Below, piece after piece: positions 1-10,900 of a stretch of 64,000 nucleotides of DNA. The notes beneath the pieces are model-generated. The model was not told the DNA's origin. It made no database searches and saw nothing but the letters and a program-made list of their open reading frames with translations. Location of the stretch: contig BDSL01000014.1 in the NCBI GenBank assembly GCA_003116995.1, positions 744,001 through 808,000 of the forward strand, given 5' to 3'. A program made the position numbers and the translations under genes. This DNA comes from Yamagishiella unicocca (Eukaryota > Chlorophyta > Chlorophyceae > Chlamydomonadales > Volvocaceae). The first letter of the stretch is position 1; each line of letters opens with the position of its first letter.

Positions 1-338
1 TCGCGGACTGGGTGCGGTTGGACCGCCTGCTGTCCCGAGCGCTGCGGGTTGCGGGCTTGATGGTCACCCCGGTGACTGGGCAGGCACCTCTCCGAGACGT
101 GTGCGTAGTGCGTACCGTAATGGCTAGTCGTCGACCTTGTGACCAGTGACTGGGCCACCCAGTAAGGTTTCACCAACACCGCTCGCGTTGCGAAGCTTAC
201 CTCCCGACCATGTGGGTCGTGTTCCTGTTCTGGCCGTGGCTTCGTAAGCACCACGACCCTCCCTTGCACGCCCGCCCGCTCCACCCACCGCCTCACCTCC
301 GCCTTCCTCCCTCGGGTCTCCCCTTATGGCGGCCTCAG
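1..338. other. Window edge without recognised gene
   Basis: No supported exon was found here. The last part, about 285-338, resembles the 3' end of intron 1 of the downstream LEA-like gene and leads into the decayed exon copy that starts at 339. One short frame at the very start stays open for roughly 50 codons, but it has no recognisable motif or boundary, so I do not call it a gene. Confidence 0.4.
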
Positions 339-490
339 GTGACCCCGGCAGCGACGTGGGCCGCCTGGAGTCCGACCAGCCGCTCCGTCAGGGGGAGGAT
401 GTGGGGCGGCAGCTCCGGGTGTCGGCAGTCAAGCCCCATGACACGGAGGGTCAAGCACATAGCGCTGCTAGTGGCCAAGGCGGGCACTGA
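339..490 (+). pseudogene. Decayed duplicate of exon 2 of the LEA-like gene
   Basis: This stretch is nearly identical to 2764-2870, the first half of exon 2 of the gene at 1947-21798, and it keeps the preceding CAG acceptor at 336-338. The translated copy reads DPGSDVGRLESDQPLRQ and later SAVKPHDTEGQ, in the frame of the real exon. It then carries a small deletion and ends in TGA (488-490). Several differences are silent, such as CGT/CGC and GAT/GAC, which suggests it was coding for some time after duplication. No matching exon 1 or exon 3 is visible next to it. It is best read as a relic of a partial tandem duplication, or as the tail of a broken paralogue lying to the left. Confidence 0.7.
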
Positions 491-1946
491 GATGTTCGTG
501 TTGGCAGGTGTTGAGAGGTGGTGTGCGGGTTTTCGGCTCTGCCTTGTAAGTTCACGGTGGGTTTCTGATGTATATGGTGTAGGAGTTGCTGGCGTAGTTT
601 GCTCTGGGAACTTCGAGCATGGCCACTGGCTACATCCGCACCAACAGTGTCAGGGGGCAGCAAAGTCCAGGTTGCATCCATTATGTCAGGACACAGCCCA
701 AGTGCCATGAGATGCACTCATGGCAGGTTTGAAGGCCCTATAGGTGAGCAAGTCCGCTGGGTGGTTGGGATCCTTGGCTGCTCGGTTAGCAACTGTCGTT
801 CTCAGACCCAGTCGTTCCGAACTCGATCCGATACTTGAATTTTCTTAAAATTTAAGAACAGTGGACAGCACCATTGACTCATACCTCTCAGCCGCTCTTC
901 ACAAAACAACTTCGAACCGCGCACCACAGCTCTGCCTGAACGTCTCGTCAGGATAACTGCGGGTTTTCATTCCCACATACATATTATGAAGGCAAACTCG
1001 TGTTGGTATAAAGCAAACCGACCCCGCTGGTTAGGATCACAACGCAATGCGGGGCTCAAGAAGGTTGGCGTTAGCGACGTATTGTGAGCGCAAACAGGTT
1101 GATGCCATCGAACAATTACTGTACTGCAAGATGTGGATGTTTCACGTGCGCGGTGAATGGAGTGTGGACGACATACCAGCTTCAACAGAAACGCTTGTTA
1201 CCTGTCGATGGCCACCGGACACGTCAACAGATAGCAGCAGGGAGGAAATGGCTACTGGACTGATTCTCTTCGACATTCCCAGTAGTATTATCCAGGAGAT
1301 GACGGGAGTGAATAGGGTATAATTGCATTTTGCCAATGAAGGTGTTTCGGGCTGCAGTCCTTTGCCTTACTACGATGTGTCTCGCTGCGGGGTGCGTGTC
1401 GCTTGCATATTAAGGCATGTCAGGTGTGCACTGGGTCGGCAGAAGCGGGCCGCGCGTCTCAGAAACGGCGCACCCAAGCGTGCTGACCCGCGGGGCACTG
1501 CTGTGTGCTTTCCGTAACCGACGCCAACGGCGGCGGCGCTCTGCATGACGAGCAATACGAGGCGAATGGACATCAAAGCGGGAATCGCAAGGTATGCTGG
1601 TGTAAATGGCCACGACCTGCCTTTACGGCACGCGTATGACTCACCGCAAGGCCCACTTTGGCCCCACTTCATTAGCGTCGCGACCTGAGGATCACAAGCA
1701 CAGGTTTTTTCGCGTCAGTAACCGCGCAAAGCAGCAGCAACACTTCTCAAACACGAACACAAAGAACCACGCTGTATCGCATCCGGGTGAGACTGCTTCC
1801 AACCTACGCCGCAATCCATCGTCTTTTACCACCTCCCTTCCATTCCGTCCGCAGCTCAGAATCCGTCGCTCGGTGCGATCGGCCCTTCCTCGCTCCCTTG
1901 TCGCTCAACGCGTCGCTGGGCTGCTGGGCTGCCGCGCGCCACCTCC
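491..1946. other. Upstream region of the LEA-like gene
   Basis: About 1.45 kb separate the decayed exon copy from the start codon at 1947. Composition shifts from AT-richer (about 800-1400) to GC-rich near the gene. No homologous reading frame, RNA gene or clear promoter box was identified. It presumably holds the promoter and 5' UTR of the LEA-like gene. Confidence 0.4.
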
Positions 1947-4900
1947 ATGCCCTCCCACTCCGATACGGACACGAGCATGGAAATGGACATGGACATGGCC
2001 ACCATCGACGACATCGGCCGAGCTCGCCGCAATGTGCACGAGGCCGAGGCACTGATGCACAAGGCCAGAGTCCTGCCAGGTGTGTAAGGAGGTAGAGGTT
2101 CTCCCGTCTCGCATTCGGACGACGACGATTGTAGGAGCGCAAGGGTAAGGCGCTGCGGTTCGCGAGCCGTGCGCGTAGCGGGCCGCCCGTCAGTAGACGG
2201 CTATGTATGTAGACGGCTGGGTAGGCCGGAGCCGGCAGACGGCTGGGTAGAGCGCCGGTTGACGGAGCGTCGGTTGACGGGCCGTCGGTAGACGGCTGCT
2301 GCGCTGCGCCCCTTGGCGCCCACGTCCTACGTGGTAGGATAGCCAGCCAGCGGTGCACCTCGTTCCCCGGTGCGGCTGGTCGGCGGCATTCGAATCGGTC
2401 GTTTCCATTTCCATTTTTCGAGCGGGGCGAAGGACGGGTCGGGATCGCGGCCTTCCTACCGCCGACCCACGGGTCTGGGCGGCCATGTTCCAATGTCCAT
2501 ACATGGCGGCCCCTGCCTTGGCATACGAACCTCGCGTGAAGCCGGCTGGTCGCCGCCAAGGCCGCCGGCTTTCCTGCCCGCCCGCCGAAGGACCACCTGG
2601 GGCTCATGCACGGAACTCCTCTGCGCCCACGTCGTCGTCATCCGTGACCCATACATCACTGCTGCCCCTGCCCCTCTCCCACCCTCCCTGGCGCCGCTCA
2701 CCCGCCCCTCCTAAATCCCCGCCTTCCTCCCTGGCCCCCTCTTCGCTCTCCTGCCGGCCTCAGGCGACCCCGGCAGCGACGTGGGCCGCCTGGAGTCCGA
2801 CCAGCCGCTCCGCCAGGCGGAGGACGTGGGGCGGCAGCTCCGGGTGTCGGCAGTCAAGGCTCGGGAGGACACGGAAGGACACCATTACGACGCGCCAGCG
2901 CCGTCCGACATCACCAGCGACCAAGGCGGACACGGCGGCCGCAGCGGCGGCGGCGGCGGTGGGATCCTCTCAGCGGTGCGTGCGTGGAAACGCCGCAGGG
3001 CCGACGGATTCGGTGGCGGCGGCCCGGGGTGGGATGGGGTGGGGTGTTTGGGGGGAGGGTGGGTGTATACACCGGTACCGTTATTGTAGGTTGGGGTTGT
3101 GCCAGGCCGCGGTTAGCGCCTGTCCTCGCTCATTCGCCGTGCATCCCCGCCTCCCCAATGACAGCCTGCGACGAGCGCCTTGCACGCGGTGATGGCTTTC
3201 CGCCCTGCCGCTGCACCTGCTGCACGCCGCTGCACCTGCTGCTACGCCGCTGCCTGCTCACGTGCTCGTGGATGGCCTCCTTGCCGAAACGTGCCCGCCA
3301 CGTGCCGCCTACCGGTTTAGTACCCGTACTGACCATCCCCCCGGCGCTGCCTCCTCGCCCTACCTCCACCTCACCCAGGCCGCCCACGCCGTGTCGTCCG
3401 TGATCGGCAACTTCTCCGAGTCGATGAAGGTGGGTTTCGAGGAAGACCCGTGTATGCGAGAAAAAAACCGTTTAGAACAGACGTTTTGAGATGGTGGTGT
3501 GTGGACGGACGGGCGGGCAGGCAGGCAGGCAGCATGCGTTATAATGAAATGTGGTTCGCATCTGTTGCCTTCCGGTCGAGCGTCGCGTCGTGCGTGGCTG
3601 GCTGTGGATGTGCCGGCCTTACGTGGGTGAGGGAGGTTGTGGGGCGCCTGAAGGACAGGGCAGGGCCCTTGGCCCTTGCTATCATGGTTTCTACCGTGGC
3701 TGCTATGGTGGTCGCCATGCGCCATGCACCACTGCTACACCGTGCTACCTTAGGTCACATTGGCGGGGCGACCCTGCTCAAGACCCGTTCCTGAGTCAAA
3801 TATTGCCCACACTCCTCGCTCTTACCCCCCTCCCTCCATACACTTGTTGCCGGCCGACCCGGCCCCCCCCAACCCTACCTCAGACCGGCATCGACTCCGT
3901 CTCTGGCGCCGTCGCGATGCCGCCCGAGCACGGCGGCGGCGAGGGGCTGCGGGTCCGGGACATGCTGGGCGGCTCCGAAGCTGACACGCCGTACCCGGGA
4001 GACATGGTGGACGAGCCCGTACAACTCGAGAAAGGCGAAGACGCCCAAGCTGGCGAGGTATGCAGGCCTAGCCTTGCTAGCGTACGTACCGTCCACATCG
4101 CGGACGGATGGTGCCCGTCAGCTATTGCCGCAATATTGAGCTTATTAGTGGCGAGCGGCAGCGGCCTCCTGCGATGCGGCCCGCTGCACGCCCCTCTAGC
4201 TGTCTCTAATTATCGCTTGGCTGGGTTTGGCACTAGCCGCCAGTTGCGGCTGGGCGGTGCAGCGTGACTCGTCAAGCGGGTGGGTTTGCATTGTCCCAGA
4301 TCGCGTCGTGTATGTCGTGATTGGAAGGCGCAAGCTAAGGCGCTAGCTAGAGCAGATTCAAAGCCAGTCTCTGAACCGGGTGACAGCTAGCGCCAGTGCC
4401 GTTTCTGCATCTTTTAAGTGGCGGGCAGCCGTAGCGTCCTCATCGATCGCCGCGTTTGGCCTCCATGCACCCGCGGCTCACGGCGCGCCGCTGCCGCCGC
4501 CGCGGCCGCCTCGGCCCCCAGGGACCCACCATCACCGAGACGGGGCTGGCTGGCGGCAACACGCCGCATGTGGAGGTTCCGGAGCAACGCCGCCGCGACC
4601 CAGCGGTCGTCACCCCCCTGGAGGGCGGCCCTGCGACCACCGTCCGGGACTCGGGTGAGTACCGGTAATAACTGCTGGGGCAAGTACCGGTAATAACTGC
4701 TGGGGCAAGTACCGGTAATAACTGCTGGGGCAAGTACCGGTAATAACTGCTGGGGCAAGCACCGGTAATAACTGCTGGGGCAAGTACCGGTAATAACTAC
4801 TGGCTGGGGCAATTACCGGTAATAACTGCTGGGGCAAGTACCGGTAATAACTACTGGCTGGGGCAAGTACCGGTAATAACTACTGGCTGGGGCATCGATC

Positions 4901-7900
4901 GAGAGGATGCGCGGCAATCCTCGGATGTACGGTGTTTTGTTTGTCGGCACACTCCTGGAGGGGTGCGGGCTGGGTGGAGGAAAGGACGACGGGGGTCACT
5001 GCTGCTGCTGCCCGCTTGCCGAATCGAGCGAGGCGGCGGGCTGCGCGCGGCGGTGGTCAGCATCTGGGGATGTGTTCGTGCACAAGTCTGTCACTGCGTT
5101 GCGACATCTCCCAGCGTGCATACCGGTAGTTGAACCTGCGCACTCGCTTCAGTCCGTGCGCCAATGCTCTGCTGCTCGTACTCAACCGTTTCAACCTTTT
5201 TCCCGCACCCTCGCGCTCAGCACCCGCCGCCGCGGCCCCCTGCGCACGTACCCGCCCCTCCGTCCCCCCGCGGGCAGGCGTCATGATAAACACGGGTCCC
5301 ACGGCGGGCGGCGGAGCCCGGGCGCAGGGCTTCGGCTTCCAGGGTCCCGAGGATGGCACCGCAACCGGAGGACTGATCGGGGCCGTGCGGGAGGCCATTG
5401 CCACCGTGACGGGTGAGGCGGTGGTGTGTACGACAGCGCTGGCGGATGGGTGCGAGGCAGGGGAAACTCGTAGATAGGTCGGCACGCACGCAATAACTAG
5501 AACCGAGTAGGAGATAAACGTTTGCTTGGTACACACGTTTGGTACACTCGTTTGGTACACTCGTTTGGGCGGACTTATGGCGGGTGGGACCGGGGTCGAG
5601 GCCGCCTGTAGATCGGCGGGGGGAGGTATGCAAGCAAGCAAGCAAGCACTTCCAAGTCCGAGCTAATTTCACGACCCTGGCCTAGACCCCGGCGCCCACC
5701 GTAGCGCACCAACGCCACATCCTAATCTGGGCACGTTCGCCTTACTTTCCTTTGCCCATATCTGACCCGCTTCCCGTCGCTCGTTCCCACCCAATCAAGT
5801 CGCCAACCTCGTCGTCACGCCCTCCACGCCGCTCGCTCGTTCCCCGCGCACGCCACCCTGCTGTCGCCCCTACCTGCAGGGAGCCACACCGTGGACGGCT
5901 CCCTGGGCGGTTTCAACATGGGTGCCATCTCCCTGGAGCCGCCGGGCACCGACGAGGAGGCGGCGCGGCTGGAGGAGCTGCGGCGGCGCATGGAGGGTAT
6001 GCCGGGCAGCATGCCGGTGGACAGGGAGATACGGGAGAAGAGGGTGAGGCGGGGAGGGGTGGGCAGCATGCCGGTGGACAGGGAGATACGGGATACGAGA
6101 TAGGCAAGTAGGCGCGTCTGGGTTTTATCATATTCGTGGGTGGGTTATTCCTGCAGGCATGCGTGCATGTCAGGCCTCCGCAGCAAACCGCACAGCTTCC
6201 TGTTCTCATGTGTTGTAGTTTCAGGCGGAGACGTGCGCGCACACCGATCGATCCACCCAAACCGAACGACACCTGCCGCTGTCCTCGGTTGTTGGTCGCG
6301 GCTTGAATTGTTGTTTCTATTGTTGCTAGCCCAGAGGTTTCCTTTCCTTAACCTGGGTGGTGCCGTGCAGTTTGCTGGCCCGCCCAGCAGAGGTTTTCCT
6401 TTCCTTAACCCGCCCAGAGGTTTCCCTTTCCTTAACACCACCTGGGTGGTGCCGTGCAGGAGGCGGAGGCCGACGAGCGGCGCGCGGCTCTGGCCGCCCA
6501 ACGTGAGGCAGTGTCCTCCGCCGCCCGGGACCTGATCTCGGAGCGTCATCCCGAGGTCGCGGAGCGGATGGGGCTGGGTAACGCGCGACAGCACGCCATA
6601 CACGACGGCCAGGGGGCGGAGGAGCAGGCGGCGGAGCGGCAGGGGCCCGCGGGTGGGGCAGCAGGCGGCGGAGGCGGCGGGAGGGGGGTGCTGTCGTCGC
6701 TGGCGCACACCTTCGGCGACGTGCTGGGCATCGGAGGCGGACGTGGGAGTGGCGGCGGAGGCGGCGTGGAGGCGGTGCAGCGTGGGGAGCGACATGGTGA
6801 GTGCGTGCGTGCGCGGCATGTGCTCTCGAAGATAAACGGCGGTGTCACGTCTGACCCTGCTGCAGTGAGGGGAACAAGCACAACGGCGAGGGCGGAAGTT
6901 TAGAGTTCAGGCGAGACCCTGACGGATACGCAGCGCGCGCTAGCTCTTGCTCGTACTTCGCGCGAAGGGGACTTCCTTTTGAGGCAACGACTTATATCGC
7001 GCTACACATGCCCATGCTGACCCACGTGTAGTGGCATCCCACGAATGATGGGACCTTCGTGGGATGCCACTACACAGTTCCCTTCGTGGGATCGATGCCA
7101 CTTCATCGTAGTAGTCGTACTCTTTCCTTTCAAGGACGCTGAAGTCAAACTTACTTGGCCCGCTTTGTAGCCTCCTGCACACCAAATAAACACGCTCTAC
7201 CCTAAAAACCCTAAACATAATCCCCTTTCGCCAGCCTGACCTTATTTCGCGCCCCGCCCGCCCCGCTCCGTCCACCCCACTCCGACCCGCCCCACGGCAC
7301 CACCCAGACGCTCCCGCCCACCTGGCCCGCAAGCCCGTCCCCATCGGCACCTCGACCCTGGAGGCCAAGCCGTACGACAAGACCGCCATCGGAGTGCCGG
7401 CTGCCGCGGAGGCGGATGCTGAGCGGGGCAGCAGCTCGATCAACAGCAAGGAGAGCGGTCGCGAGGTGCCTGCAGGGGCGCTAGGCTCGGTGAGGCTGGT
7501 CTATCTATCAATGAGGAAAATACTTGCACAAGCAATGAGAAAAATACTTGCACAATGAGAGAAGTACTAGCACAATGAGAAAAGTACTTGCACAATGAGA
7601 AAAGTACTTGCACAATGAGAAAAGTACTTGCACAATGAGAAAAGTACTTGCACAATGAGAAAAGTACTTGCACAATGAGAAAAGTACTAGTACTTCCATT
7701 TTTGTTCGGCATCCCAACAGATGGGAAGCGCGTGGAAGGCAGGGCGCGAGGCGGGGCCGGATGGTTGGGTGGGTGGTTGCTTGCCAGGAGTAGCTGGCTG
7801 GGGGCGGGGCTCGCTAGGAAGGTTGCTCTGTGGTGTCGGGTGCAGCTGCTGATGACGGCGACGCCATTGCGATGGGGGTTTGCGAGGGGAAGCCCGCCGA

Positions 7901-10900
7901 CGCCTCGGGGCCGGGCGGGGTCCCCGCTGCCAGCCATTGGCTACGACACGCAAGCGGCGGCAGGTAGGGTCGCTTGCTCGGGGGCGGGCGTGTGTCTTCC
8001 GTAGTGTGCATCATACGTGGGGTTGGTTGCCGTATGTAGCAAGTAAGGCAAGGAGGTGGACGTCGTATGCGCGACAGATTGAATGCGCTGCTGGTTCGTT
8101 CCAAACTCGTGCGTAAATCGGTGTATGTGTGTGTGTGCATGTTACGATGACCATGAGTAGCGCATGCATGTCCGTCGCATCTGCCCGCCGTACGTCGCGT
8201 GCGTGCACGCACGTAAACCCGCCCCTAATGACTGCCGGCCGCTTGCAGACGGTCACGGACCCCGCCCAGCACAACCCGTCCTTCGCGCCCGACTTCAACA
8301 AGCCCAACTTTTTCGAGGAGGTGGAGAAGCGCGGGCTGGGCAACGTGCTGGCTGCGGGTGCCGCCAGCCTGAAGCACAGCGCGGAGCATGCTGCGGAGGA
8401 GTGAGCGTCGCGTGGGGCGGGTGGCTGGGGCAGATGCATGTACGTACCTAGGTCATCAGCAGCGTTCAGTGCCCTGCTGCTTGTAGCTGAGACGAATTCC
8501 AGACCAACGATGACGGCGCTGCTCGCTGCTGGTCAATAACTAGAATGCATGCAGCGTGTCGTGACACAGTGCGTGATTGACACAGTGTAGTCACTTAGCT
8601 GTAGTCACGGTTCTAAGTGCGTGGACTGCAGTGTCGAAGTGGATCCGTTATTGCCGTACGAGCGTTGCGATGCGCCGGTGCTAAGGGACCGTGTTGTCCC
8701 TGTGCCAGGCAGGCCGCGACTGCCTGGAATCGAACCCACAGTTGTGTAACGTATACAGTGAGCTACTTCTCGTGAAGTCTGGCCCTTGCGCATCAAGGCA
8801 GGACCGGGATGCTAGGCTGAACTCGGACTCATTCTCGAACCAGCCCCTGACGTGCACTCCGAGCAGTGGCAGTCATGCAGCTAGGTTAACCACGCCCGAG
8901 TGCGTGCGCGTATCGCCTTTACACAGTCGCGGACTCAAACATGTGAGCATCGGCGGCCCAACGGTGGACTTCGGCAAGGCTCTGGAGCTGTCCAAGAACC
9001 TGGTTTAGACTACGACGAGTCAACCTGGCAGACCGACCGGGCGAGGGCGAAGAGGGGCCGAGCGGAAACGAGTGGAGGAGCCGATGATGTCAATGTCGGC
9101 GAGCCTGGATCCTCTGAGGACCCAGCCTGGTTCTTAGGGGAGCAACAAGGTGAAGGCTCTTCCCCTCCGGGACTGAGTGTCGAAGGCCCTCTAGCCGAGG
9201 GTGCCGAAGACCCTCTAGCCGAGGGTGCTGGAGCTGAGCCCATCCGTCGAACCGCGCTTGTGCCCTGGGCACGCGCGGTGCGCGACGAGGAGAACATGAG
9301 CATAAGCAACTATCCGCCCAAGTTTGCTGGTGGCTTGAGAGCGCTGGAGGAAACTCGATGGGCGTGCCCATCGAGGTTCCGTGCGCGCTGCGTCCCGAGG
9401 TTCAGTGCTGCTGTTGGCGCGCTGCCGACAGCAGAGGGGGGTGTACTGCCCCACACCAGCGAGCGGCCAGCCGATGGCCCGATGGCAGTGGCGCAAGGGG
9501 GCATGGCAGAGCTGCAGCGAACCGCGCTGCAGCTGGTACGAGACCACCGTGTTGCCCTGTGAGCCGCAGTCCTGAGGAGAGCTCCTACCTGGGACGATGC
9601 CCAAGCTCACCTTCATTTATGATGATTCAGATCCGAAGCCACCAGCGCCGAAGCTGGTTCCCTCCGCGGTGAGGGAGCTCATTACCGGGTTGAGCAGCTG
9701 TCTGAATGACCTGGCCCGATGGCCCGATGACAGTGGCGCAAGGGGGCATGGCAGAGCTGCAGCGAACCGCGCTGCAGCTGGTACGAGACCACCGTGTTGC
9801 CCTGTGAGCCGCAGTCCTGAGGAGAGCTCCTGGGACGATGCCCAAGCTCACCTTCATTTATGATGATTCAGATCCGAAGCCACCAGCGCCGAAGCTGGTT
9901 CCCTCCGCGGTGAGGGAGCTCATTACCGGGTTGAGCAGCTGTCTGAATGACCTGGCCCGATGGCCCGATGACAGTGGCGCAAGGGGGCATGGCAGAGCTG
10001 CAGCGAACCGCGCTGCAGCTGGTACGAGACCACCGTGTTTCCCTGTGAGCCGCAGTCCTGAGGAGAGCTCCTGGGACGATACCCAAGCTCACCTTTATTT
10101 ACGATGATTCAGATCCGAAGCCACCAGCGCCGAAGCTGGTTCCCTCCGCGGTGAGGGCGCTCATTACCGGGTTGAGCAGCTGTCTGAATGACCTGGCCCG
10201 ATGGCCCGATGACAGTGGCGCAAGGGGGCATGGCAGAGCTGCAGCGAACCGCGCTGCAGCTGGTACGAGACCACCGTGTTTCCCTGTGAGCCGCAGTCCT
10301 GAGGAGAGCTCCTGGGACGATACCCAAGCTCACCTTTATTTACGATGATTCAGATCCGAAGCCACCAGCGCCGAAGCTGGTTCCCTCCGCGGTGAGGGCG
10401 CTCATTACCGGGTTGAGCAGCTGTCTGAACAATATGGCCGACGGCAGGCCGTGCGAGGTGCGTTATGATGATGGAAGTGTTGAGCGAGTGGATATGCGGG
10501 GACTGCGAAGTTGCCTGCGCGAGGAGAAGGAGGTGAAGGGGGTGGAAGCCAAGCGGAACGGCGGCCGGCGCTCTGCACTTGCGGTCGTTGCTTCGGAGCT
10601 GCCCGACACGTGGGCGCTTGGGGACGCCGTGGGAGTCACCGCTGCGTTGCGCTTGCTGATGCCTGGGGCTGAGCCATCCACTGCCCACGTGGGGCGGTTG
10701 GTGAATCGTGTGCCCGGAGGTTCATTGTTTCTGCAGCGGGAGGGACAGCCGAATGCTGGCCACCCTGAGTGTGTGGAGACACTTGCGTGCGAGATAGAGC
10801 CACTGCTGCGTTGCGTGGATCTTGGGCAGTGCAATGGGGTCTTGGATCCCTGGAGCGGCACGGGCACTATTGCCAAGGTGCTGAGCAGTGCGGGTTTCAG

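Noticed and set aside
4659..4894. CRISPR-like repeated units
   Set aside because: The units are contiguous with no unique spacers, and the genome is eukaryotic; it is a minisatellite.
8700..8800. A tRNA gene on the minus strand in the terminal repeat
   Set aside because: A B-box-like GGTTCGATTCC is present, but the T-stem, acceptor and anticodon arms do not pair; it is at most tRNA-derived.
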